From contig JABMLP010000018.1 of assembly GCA_013176395.1 (NCBI GenBank), forward strand, positions 372,001 through 436,000: a stretch of DNA of 64,000 nucleotides. The letters are read 5' to 3'. A program made the position numbers and the translations under genes. This DNA comes from Venturia oleaginea (taxonomy: Eukaryota > Ascomycota > Dothideomycetes > Venturiales > Venturiaceae). Below, piece by piece: positions 11,418 to 21,900 of the stretch; positions within the stretch are counted from its first letter, which is position 1; the number at the start of each line of letters is the position of its first letter. Under the pieces are notes generated by a model. The model was not told the DNA's origin, made no database searches, and saw only the letters and a program-made list of their open reading frames with translations.

Positions 11418-12616
11418 TGTTGATGGGGAGAGCGTGTGAGTGAAGGAGTTTGTTAGGTTTGTGTGGTGCCTCCACGGGTTTGCTGACGATGGAGAAGCAG
11501 GGCTGGAATGAGGGAGTTATGAGAGGGGAACTCCAACTGCCTTAATTCATCGCTTTTAAATCCATCAAGATGAGATCTTATACCCAAAGCTGAAATCTCA
11601 ACTACCCGTTTGCCCGTACACAAACCGCGGCCTCGAACTGCAACAAATAGCAGGGCATCGCACACACCTTGTTTGATTGCAAGCCGTGTATGAACAGCTG
11701 TTCGTATTTACAATGGATTTTGCTGATGGTAAGATCAATGTGTTGGATGAATACGTGTTGCGGCATGGGTGTGACGTGTGCGTGTGGTTGGCAAACGCGA
11801 TCTGAATTATACAAATCGTGGTTTGGCGATTTCGCACAGTCAGACTTGGAAAAATGCGAACATATGCTCGTAGTAAACATATTTTTTTGAAGCGAGGTGT
11901 AGATCCGAAGGATTGCTCTTATGAGGCGAAACGGGAGCTCATTGGGACGGATGCAGATATGTTGGTCCAACCGACTGCCTCTATTCTGGCAAACATCTTA
12001 AAGAGTCAGCCTGGTTGATTGCTTGACACTCAATTTGAACCCAAGAGGTGTCTATTGGGCCCTTAAATTGATAGTTGCGGTGTTTAGTGTTTGTAGGAGC
12101 ATCAGCTTTGAGAAGGATATATCTATCGAAAATCAAATTTCGAGCATTCTGAGAATCTCAAGTTACTCGAACTACTCCTGTACAGTCAGCAATTTGGAGT
12201 CTGGATCAACATCCCTGGTTAGACCACGGCCTTCTGGTACTGAATACTAGCCATAACGCAGAAAACCTGGAAACTGCTATTGTGCCGCATATCCAATAAT
12301 CACGCCGTTATCAACAAGAGCCAGATCAAAAAACCCTCCTGGACTCTCCCGAATTGATCAAACAGCTGATTGTGGCTATGGATCTTGAATCATCACAAGT
12401 TAGACCGCTGTTTTTTCCTTCCTACAAGCCGCTCCAAAACGTCTTTCTTCCTTGTTTGCCCACCAATAGGGCGACGCGCGGGATTTAACAACGATCAAGG
12501 TTATATGAGGCGAGTTTCAATGTTTCCATTTGTGTCAAATCCTTCTATCTATATGTACACCTCGGATCATAGGAAACCCATCCCACATCCCTGCTTCCAT
12601 CAATTTTTCGATTCAT
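11418..12616. other. Intergenic, no gene recognised
   Basis: About 1.2 kb upstream of the hypothetical gene and downstream of ATP8. Short open frames on both strands show no family resemblance and no consistent splice structure. I see no repeat or RNA gene here. Confidence 0.5.
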
Positions 12617-13028
12617 TTATAGCTTGCTGATGAACAAGCGGGCGGCCATGACTCGGACCCTTTGGGGAAGGAGGTACTTTGAGAAAAGGTAGATGAGGGC
12701 TGGGAGGAGGACAAAGGCCATGGTAGTCTCGTTGACGAAATAAAATGGGACGAGCTGGGGCATGGCAGCTTGGAGGACGTTCTAATGATAGCGTTAGTTT
12801 TATGCATTGCTAATCAAACTATTCCTTCCATACAAGCTTGGTCATCTTCTGGGCTGGATCAACGGCCTTTGTGGAGCTCTGCTGGGTCTTGGACAGTTGG
12901 AGCTGGGCGGTTGCAGATGGAGCCACGACCTTAGCAGACTTTGTGGAGAAAGCAGCATAGCTAGTAGGGCGGGCAATTGGGCGCTGGAGAGCGCGCGCAA
13001 AGGGACGGAGGATTCTGGCGGAGGACAT
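12617..13028 (-). CDS. ATP8: ATP synthase subunit 8, nuclear-encoded precursor
   Basis: Membrane (Fo) subunit 8 of mitochondrial ATP synthase. Exon 1 (13028-12834) encodes 65 residues and exon 2 (12781-12617) 54 residues plus stop. The 52-base intron runs GTATGG to CATTAG with a CTAAC branch point, and the phase is 0. Residues 1-65 look like an import presequence: Arg/Ala/Ser-rich, no acidic residue in the first 55, with an R-P-T-S-Y-A-A-F cleavage-like region near residue 22. Residues 72-119 are a complete 48-residue ATP8: the MPQLVPFYF hallmark, one hydrophobic helix, a basic stretch and the terminal LFISKL. In most filamentous fungi this gene is mitochondrial. Codon use is GC-rich and nuclear-like. 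It is divergent from NIC96 across about 640 bases. Confidence 0.9.
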
Positions 13029-13664
13029 GGTGGAATTGCTATGCGAGTGGCGGGTTAGCGGGAGTTCAAGAGTCGAGTAGCATCAGACATCATCTCTGGG
13101 AGGGTGTCTCGTACCAATTGACCGATCTCCAGTTACTGTTATGGGGTTGTGCGTGATGGAAGTGGGAGGGAAGGTGATTGTGAATTACTATCGGGATGCT
13201 TAGGATGATTGGAGTGGGTACGCTCAAAATGCAGACACTAGCGGGCGATTTTAAAATGCGGAGGCCAAGCAGTTCATTGCCTCGAGTCTGTAGGCGTATT
13301 TCTGAGAACAACTAGTCGAGCTTGTGAAGTTTACTCGTCGCGTTCATTCCAGCTGTGTTTTGCCTGACTACTCCCTATACTTACTTCTACAACGCCCATT
13401 GCGCTGAGAGCATGCGTGTATAGTAACCTCCCTGCTACCTCTGAACTTCATCCCATTTCCATAAAAGCTTCGCGTTTCCCACTTCACAATCCAGCGCAAT
13501 TAGATGCACATTTAAAAAAGTAAGTAGCTATGAATTCAATCGAGGATGTTTGAATGAGCACAGCAGCAGCGTCTGTTCAAGATTCGTGGATAAGGAATCG
13601 AAGGTGATGAAGATCTGACATCCATCATAGGCTTTGAAATCCACATTTCACGCGTACCTACAGC
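13029..13664. promoter_or_regulatory. Divergent promoter region ATP8 / NIC96
   Basis: 636 bases between two divergent start codons, so it must hold both promoters. No TATA box or known operator is obvious. A short pyrimidine-rich stretch and CATTTCCATAAAAGC (near 13453) lie on the NIC96 side. Confidence 0.45.
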
Positions 13665-16600
13665 ATGTCTGGTCTTTTCGGAGGCACGGGAGGCCTGTTC
13701 GGCAATTCGCAAACGCCTGCCTCTCAACCACAAAAACCCAGTCTTTTCGGTCTTCCTCAGCAAACTACACAGCCAGCAGCAGGAGGAGGATTGTTTGGCA
13801 GCACCTTGGGAACTTCTACACAAGCGACTCAACAGCCAACGACATCTGGTCTCTTTGGAGCACAGCCAGCCACTGGAGGAGGTCTGTTTGGAAACATGAC
13901 AACACAACCGGCACAGCAATCATTCGGGGGCATGTTCGGTCAATCCAACAATGCCCAACCATCAGGTACATCTTTGTTTGGTGCTCAACAGCAGCAGGGA
14001 CAGCAGCAACAAGGACAGGCACCGCCAAACGGCTCCCAACTTGGGCAATCAAAGGGACCTGGATCATTGCAGGCCGCATACTTTGATCAAATTTTGGAGC
14101 GCGGCAAGAAGAGGAACAACCAAGAGAATGGAGGCAGCCTTGGAGATTTGCCTAGTTTGCAGCTCGGTCTCGGTGACATTGCGCGGAAAGTGAGAAACTT
14201 GGGGACTGGAGGACCAAGTGCTGAGCATGCAAAGGCAGGCGATAGCAGGGCGTATGTCTTGTCAGTGCGGACAATCTGTCTCAGTTCACTAACAGACACA
14301 GACACTACCTTCTTGCCGCATCTGGTGTCTCCGTAGCTGGAGCACTACGCGACCTGAACAACTTCAGCGCTCAAGCTGGAGCTGCTGTACCATCATCCAA
14401 CGGCACCCTGCCCGATACCGATATTGAGGGATTCGTATCAAATCTCCAATCTCAGACTACGCTTGACATGATACAAGAAGGCCTAGAGCAGTCCAAACGT
14501 GATTTTGACACATACCTCGAAGAGAATGTACAGATGAATTGGGACGCTCAACGACGGCGCATATACGAACACTTTGGCCTGGTCAAGCCTAGTGAATCGC
14601 TGGGGGAGAGCACCAATACCGCATTCGCAGCGACAGAACGGGAACGTGGCGCATTTGGTAGATCATCGCGACGGGGCCAAGGACTTGGAGCCTCGACTGC
14701 TGGCATATCTTTTGGACCTGGTGGCATATCAAAATCAGTTATAGGCACTTCGACCATGCGAGGATCGACGCGAGGAGTTTCCTTCACGGACCTTTCTGAC
14801 AAGGTCTCGCCCGGTGCTGCGAGTTCTGGCATAGAAGATCGATACCAGCGCGAGAAACAAGAAAGGTACGCGGAGAAGATCAAAGAACTCAATGAGAACA
14901 GACACGAGGAGAAATGCTACCCACTGCTTCATAACTTCAAAAAGGTCGAGAAAGACACCGGCATTGATAACACGCCTGCACTTATCAATTCTTACGACGC
15001 CATCATATCTGTGACAAATGAGCTAGATCAAGAGAAGACCTGGCTGGATCCAGGTGCTATTCGAGAACGCCATTTTGTTCGGAACTATCTCGACGATGAC
15101 CCGAAATCGCCGCGCAGTCTCAAAATGCGAAAATATATCATCGATGGCTCACGTATTTGCTTAGAGAAGCTTTTCGACAATAAGGTCAAGGCTGCGCTCG
15201 AGAAAGACCCGAGAGTGGCGCAGGTAGGCGGCATTCCCGACCGAAACAGTCAGATTCGTGGTTATATCCGAATTCTCGATGATCGCAAAGAGCTAGGCGA
15301 CATTACCAGGCTGCAAAGATTGAAGGAAACAACGCAAGTCCCCAAAGGAGAAGGGACGAATGACGACTATTGCTGGGTTTTCATTTACTATCTCCTACGC
15401 TGCGGTTGTGTCTCGGAAGCAGCATCATACGTCGTCACGAATACAAAGGCGATGAGGAATATAGATCGCAATTTTCCAAAATACATGGACGACTATGCCA
15501 ACAGCCCAGACCGTCGTCTTAGGCCGGAATACCGCTCTGCAATCAATACAGAATATCACAAGCGCATCAAAGACGCCCCTGAAGACTCCCTGGACCCGTA
15601 TCGAATGGCTTGTTACAAGATTATTGGCAGATGCGACCTATCCCGCAAAGCACTGGAAGGCGTTCGCACTGACGAAGAAGACTGGTTATGGTTGCAGTAC
15701 GCTCTTGCCAGGGAGGTCAACAAGAACGAAGAAATGGCCGACGATGTGTTCGGGTTGGCTGAAATCAGGACGACCATGACAGACATTGGAAAGAGACACT
15801 TCTCACAAACATCCGACAATCCGGGAGGATTCACCTTGTTCTTTTTCATGCAAATTCTAGCTGGCATGTACGAACAAGCCGTGGCTTGGCTGTATACTCA
15901 CAACCACGTTGCTGCTGTGCACTTTGCCATTGCATTGGATTACTATGGGCTTCTTCGCGTTGCTGACCTAAGCGCGACTGAGCTTCGTAAGTTGCTACTC
16001 CTCCGCTATATCTTAGCATTAGCACTAACTTTCTCTCAGTATCATACACCACGCGAGAGCAACCACGACTTCATTTCGACCTCGTCATCGGCTACTATAC
16101 GGGAGACTTCCGCGCTGGGAAGCTCGAAGCAGCCGCCGACTACCTCTCACTAATCAACCTTAATTCCGATCTTCCCGGTGACGCTGGTATTCAGCAAGCC
16201 AAGATATGCTGGGAGGCTTTGCGAGAACTTGTTCTTGAGACACGCGAGTTTGCTGCCTTGTTGGGCGACCTTCGTGGCGACGGCAGCCGTCTCGAAGGTG
16301 CCATCGAGAAGCGGCACAAGTTGATTAGCCTAAAGGACGATTTTGTCGATGGCCGTCGCAGAGCTCAAGAACAGATGTACGACGCGAAGAAATTTATCGA
16401 AACCCTCACAGTCCAAGCTGCAGTCGCCGCAGATGATAGCGGTCGAACTACCGATGCTGTACTTCTCTACCATCTTGCCGAAGAGCATGATAACGTTATC
16501 GCCATCATCAATCGCACTCTTTCTGAAGCTCTATCGGTCGAGCTAGGCCGCGAACCCATGCGTATGGAACCCCTCAAACCACGAATGGCAGAAGGGGACG

Positions 16601-17127
16601 ACGCAGAGCAGAGGAACAGTAGTCTCAGTCTCACCTCTGTCGATGATCCTGTCGTCCTTGCCAGGAATATGATGAGTCTATACGCTTCCGGCACTTACCG
16701 ACAAAAGATCAAGCAGGAAAATTGGGACTCGTGCCAGATTCTCCAACAAATGGCCCAATGCAAAAATGAAGTCGAGAACCGGCAATGGATTTCGGCGATT
16801 CAGAGTATTTCTCAAATCAACATCATTCCTCTCAATAATCAGGGCGACATCAATGCTATTCGATCGGCTGCCAACAATTTCGCTAGCGTTCCAGCTGTTA
16901 TTGCCAGGAACGTTGGGGACTTGATGATGTGGGCCATCCTTTGTATTGGCGGTGAGAGGGAGAGACTGAGAGCTGGGGGGTGGGAAGACCACGTCAGACA
17001 AGAGACTGCTGCGCAGTTGTTGCAGGCGGCGAGAGACCTCATGGTCTTTGCTGGATTGATTAGATTCAGGCTGTCGCCGAGAGTGTTTGAGGTCCTCGCT
17101 AGAGCTGGGCAGGACGTTGGCGTTTAG
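13665..17127 (+). CDS. NIC96: Nucleoporin NIC96/NUP93
   Basis: Scaffold nucleoporin of the inner ring of the nuclear pore; it anchors the Nsp1 channel complex. Three exons (13665-14251, 14302-15986, 16040-17127) give 1,119 residues. Introns are 50 and 53 bases with GTATGT/GTAAGT donors and CACTAAC branch points. The N-terminus (about 1-130) is an FG/GLFG repeat region (SGLFGG, SLFGLPQQ, GGLFGN), followed by Gln-rich sequence. The remainder is the alpha-helical Nup93/Nic96 domain; the IQEGLEQSKRDFDTYLEENV helix near residue 250 is typical. Longer than yeast Nic96, partly because of the FG extension. Confidence 0.93.
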
Positions 17128-17588
17128 AGAGTGATCATCCCTTGGATGAGCGAGGTTCGCATAGCATGGCGTTTTGGCCGGAGAAAAGAGCATGTAAGAT
17201 TTTTAAAATGCGATAGAAAGAGTTTGGGGAAGCTTAGCCAAGTGCACCTGGTCTTGAAGAGATTAAACGTTTTCGTACGTTTGTGCCTTGATGACACCAA
17301 TCACTTCTTGCATCTCAGTTGTGAAGCTTTCTTCTGAGCTGTCAGTCACTGCAAACGGGCATGCTGGGAATGTCTCTAAGAGAGACATCGCTTTGCATCA
17401 AGTATCCATCTTCTTTGTCACTCACAACACAGGAACAAACAAGATCGCGGTTTAGATTCAGCAATGAAATGATCGATCGCTAGCATACGTGAAAGTAACG
17501 TAAAGCCAACGTCAAACGCGCTTTTCATGCCATCAGTCCAAGAGAACCGTTCTCGCAGACCCATTTACAGAACCAACGGACCGCGAGA
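17128..17588. other. Intergenic, no gene recognised
   Basis: The gap between NIC96 and the next plus-strand gene shows no long frame or repeat. It presumably holds the NIC96 3' region and the downstream promoter. Confidence 0.5.
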
Positions 17589-18252
17589 ATGCTCAATGGC
17601 ACTTTTGCCCACGCCAGTTCCCCCAAGGCACCTGCAGCCCCGCCCTTGACAACTTATGGCTCTGCTATCCGTCATATCGCGGCTGTTCATCCAGACGAGG
17701 GCGAGGATCTGATTTCCGCTAGATCTTCGCCCTGTTTTCCGTTACGGGAGGGGGATACGAGTATGGGGGATAGGGAGAGTAGTTTTTCTGATTCTGAAGC
17801 TATATTGATGGGTTCACCGACGGAGAGGGTGCGTGCGTGGCGTGATGCGTATTCGGATTTGGAAGGGGGGCGTGGTGCGTTTCCTGAGATGTGGCCGGGG
17901 GAGAGGGAGAGGGAGGGGACGTTGAATGAGGGGATTGAGGGGATTGAGGAGATTAGGGGGAGGATTGTGGGGATTGAGATGGGTTTGAGGTATGTTTGTT
18001 CCTTCTACTGTACTGTTTATGATACTCACTCCCTCCCTCTCTCCCTTATCAGTCTTCATCTGCGTGGGTAAAGTAGGGATTTATTTGTTGTTGACGAAGG
18101 ACAGGAACATTGCAACTCATACGCGGAAAATTGCTCTTCTTCTGAGAAGGTGGGAAGATGTGCGACAACTTTGTTTTGGGAGTTTATTGGTTTTGATGGT
18201 TTTGGTGATTCTGTTTTCGGTATTTTGGGTTGGGAGGTGGATAGAAAGGTGA
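17589..18252 (+). CDS. Small tail-anchored membrane protein (hypothetical)
   Basis: Proposed two-exon gene, 17589-17989 and 18105-18252, giving 182 residues. The donor is GAG|GTATGT and the acceptor GGACAG|G; of the nearby AG sites only this one keeps phase with a long downstream frame. The N-terminal half is Ser/Pro/Glu-rich. A Gly/Ile/Glu heptad-like segment (GIEGIEEIRGRIVGIEMGL) passes into a basic amphipathic stretch (THTRKIALLLRRWEDVRQ). One transmembrane helix follows (about 155-176, GSLLVLMVLVILFSVFWVG) and then five residues. That layout suits a tail-anchored protein of the endomembrane system or outer mitochondrial membrane. Family not recognised; the alternative is a non-spliced frame ending HLRG. 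Confidence 0.5.
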
Positions 18253-18335
18253 TGAGGATACTATTAAATATTTCTCTTTACATGGTGCCGATACATCCTG
18301 TGGCTCTATTCTCTTTCCAAAAGTCATACGACGAA

Positions 18336-18904
18336 TTATAGACGCGCGAATTCTTCCAACTCATCTTGCTTCAGATCCCAAGCATGGCAATCAACAAGGC
18401 CCTGGATGTAGGCGAAGCAGACAAGTGTATATAAAGAAGGATCACCTTCTGTAGGTATAATGATTGCAGGAACCTTTGACCAGCAGAGCAAAACCAACAG
18501 ATCTCCTTCTCGAACAGTGTAAGTATAGCGACCGTCTCCCAACCTGCCATCATCAGTAACAAAGAAGCATCGATAGAGTCTCCTAAGATAGGTTTGGTCA
18601 TGAAAGCGTTTTTCAAGATTCTCGCCATGTTTAAACAGCAGAGTGCGCGTCCATCCAGGCATTTCATCATCTGGCTCATTGAGTGCTTCGTCGGCTGGCA
18701 GCCATTGCAGACGTCTGTTATGGGGATACCAAGTATTGAAGCCTTGTGCGTATCCTCTTCTGGAAGCTCAGCCCAGATGATTAAATGTCGACATAGATCT
18801 TCTACGTCGACGACAAAAGGCTCGGCTCCAGCTCGCGGTATCGCCCATTCGAAAAGGATCACGTGATTGAAAGTGTCATTCGTGGAAAGGCTGGTAGGAT
18901 TCAT
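18336..18904 (-). pseudogene. HET-domain-like C-terminal fragment, frameshifted
   Basis: Two overlapping minus-strand frames make one protein-like reading. The first (18904 to about 18745) gives FNHVILFEWAIPRAGAEPF and onward. The second (about 18750 to 18336) gives GYAQGFNTWYPHNRRLQWL and ends with a tail of the kind F-x-T-x2-G-x-L-G, EGDLLVLL, then a terminal Y-x2-GL block. This resembles the region after the HET (heterokaryon incompatibility) domain in many fungal proteins; the HET domain itself is absent. No GT-AG pair joins the frames, so a one-base shift near 18745 is likely. It starts only about 36 bases after the SLH1 stop. Confidence 0.45.
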
Positions 18905-18940
18905 ATGTTTTACATACTGTTTCTATATGTGCTTCGCCAT

Positions 18941-21900
18941 CTATTGTTTCTTTGGGGCGTCGTCCGCCACAGCAGGGGCTGCTGGAATTTCTACCTTCTC
19001 AACCTTCCACTCCATTCCAATATATCCATCGCTGACAATTACAACATCAACCAATCTAGCAACGTTTCCTTGCGGAATGTTCACGGAAGTTGTCGTTGAC
19101 AAGCGGCCTCTTCCAGCTCGGCCAGTATTTCCACCGCCGGATTGCCAACCGACCCTCTTCAGAGCAACAAGCTCATCCGAGCCTGACCAGAAAACGACGA
19201 CAAAAAAGCCTTCGGTCTGCGGCTTAGGAAACTGCGGAGCAAACATTCGACCATCTCGACTTTCCAAAGGTCTGGTTCGTGCAATATGAACCTTCAGACC
19301 CAAAGCATTGACCTCTGACGTAGTAACCTCGAGATCAGGCAACTGTGCCAGTGCCTTCATAAATCGTGCCATGGAATCACGATTCACACCAACAGCACCA
19401 GCCGTAGTCTCCAGAGCTTGGTTTGGCGACCGAACCACTTCGTTTAGACTTCTCATTCTAGCCCGTTCGTCGCTGACTCTTCTTTTCTCTATCTCCACGT
19501 CAACACCTGGGAAGATCGCAATCGGTCCATCAGTGGTCCACCTCGCAGATTTGACACACTGCATCAGCCCGATCATCGCCTTGACTGCTGTGGCATAGCC
19601 AAGTTCTGCGAAGACGTCGATTGCAGCCTGACAAACACGGATTGACTGATCAAGTACACTATTCTTATCGCCGACGTAATCCGCGATCGGCATTTCCACT
19701 CTCTCAAAATGTGTTTGAAGAAGTAAGAAAGTCTTGACATGAGGATCCCACATAGGTAGTCCCATGCCGGTTGCATCACCAAGCGGAAGATTCTTGGACA
19801 GCTCTGCATTTATCAAATCTTCGTTATGGCGGACTGGGAGTTCATCAAATTCAGTGGCGAGTGAGAGCCAGGACAAAACATCAGTGAAGCTCGGAGTGCG
19901 GCTTGCGCTGGCTAAGAGATGGCGCATGGTATTGTGCGAAAGATAATAATAACTCATGATCTTGCCATAGGGTGTCGAGTCGATATTGCCATTGGGGAAC
20001 AAATTAATACATCCTGAATCGGCAAGCTCGGTCAACGATTTGTCGACGAGTTCCACCATGAACTCGTTTGCCACCTGTTGAGCTTCCATGGTATTGTGAT
20101 CTTCGGCGGAGATCTCTAGTCCATAGTAAGATGGATTTTTGTGCAAACGACGGAAGAAGAATGTCCATGTCAGATAGTCGAGAGCATCCTGCGTCGTTGA
20201 GATGGTCCCGGCGTTCACTTCTGCGCCCAGATGGTTGGACAGTACGAGATGAAGAGACGATTCCACAGGAAACCCTGTGTGAAGGAAATGCTTATAGAAT
20301 GCCTTCTTCGCATCTTGTGTGAAGATACGAGCAATACCAGATGTATCGAATTGCGGACGTCCCGCTCGTCCAAGCATTTGAAGAACATCGGTAAGATCCA
20401 TATCTTTGTAGCCTTCGGTTTTGGCGTCGAAAAATTGCGTTCCTTTCACAACAACCAAATGGGCTGGCAAATTAACACCCCAAGCCAAAGTACTCGTGGC
20501 AACGAGGATCTGAATTTTGTTGTTTGCGAAAAGCTCTTCGGCAAGTTGGCGATCTGTCTCTACCAAGCCGGCATGGTGGAGACCGATGCCGAAACTCAAC
20601 GCTTCTCGGAGTGCTTCATCTTTGACTCGTGCAAGGTTGAGAGCAAGATCGTCGTCTGACATCTTCACGAAGCGTCTTGGATTATCTTCCATGCCGCAAA
20701 AATTTATTAGATCGTGAGCAGTGAGACGAGTTTGTCGACGCGAGGCAACAAAAACAATGACAGGCTTGTCTGGCGAGTGTGACTTGATAGCCAAGAATGT
20801 GGGCCTGTTCATGGACTGCATCAGCGGGCAAAATCCACGTTGTTCCGGGAAGCCATCAATGAAGATCTCCAATGGTACTGGTCGTACAGAATGGCGGAAG
20901 TTGAAGAGGCCCTCCTTCACACCAAGCCAGTTACCGAGATCGCTAGCATTCGCGCAAGCAGTTGACATGCCCACAAGACGTACTGAGCCCTTCTTTTGGG
21001 ACGCGATGTAGTTCATTCTCGAAACGATGATCTCAAGTACGGGACCTCGATCACCGCCAAGTAGATGAATCTCATCGATGATGACCAGACTGACTTGTTG
21101 AACGTAGCTTCTAGTCTGCCAGCTACGACTGATACCGTCCCATTTCTCAGGAGTTGTGATGATAATGTCCGCATCTCTGATGGTTCTAGTGTCAGGCGTA
21201 TTGTCTCCAGTAAGTTCGACCAACTTAAGCCCCATAGCACCAGTGAGGCGTTTGCCCCAGTCTTTCACTCTCTCACGAACGAGAGCTTTCATCGGCGCAA
21301 TGTATACGACTTTGGAGCCGGGCTTCTCACGGAAGGCCCACCACATAGCGAGCTCACAGGCTACAGTCTTGCCACTTCCAGTTGGTGACCCAAGGAGGAC
21401 ATTTGCGGAAGTGTGGTACATGCAGTGAAAGAGCTGCGTTTGCATTGGGTTGAAGAATTGGAAGCGCTGTCCGTAGATTTCTTCCAGAAGAGGGTTCTTG
21501 AGCACGGAGATCGGCAAAGGTTGTAGATTCAACAGGTCTGTATAGACGCTTTCCGTGTCGGGACGGATAAGATGCTGGAAACTGACCGGGGTGACGGTCT
21601 CTGCTCCAAGCCAGCGATCCGAGACAGCACGGACATAAACCTGGGATGGGAGAGGGTCAGAGAGTGGTACAGTGAAGTTCAACTCGTGATCATCATAAAG
21701 CTTTCGGCGGCTCAAAATGAAAAATTCATGATGATAAATTTCTCCCGTCTCGGAGTTCTCGACCCAAATCCAGTATGATTCGGAAGTACCATGATGCCTA
21801 TCGTTCCAGGTAAAATCAGGAGTGATGAACAGCTTGATGCGCAATACGTCTCGGTTCAATGGGGCAATTTCGGCCTCAACGGTCAAGGTTGGGAAGTTGT

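Noticed and set aside
12617..12760. ATP8 core as a passive mitochondrial DNA fragment (NUMT)
   Set aside because: It has GC-rich nuclear-like codons, a spliced presequence exon in phase and its own stop; a NUMT would be AT-rich and lack these.
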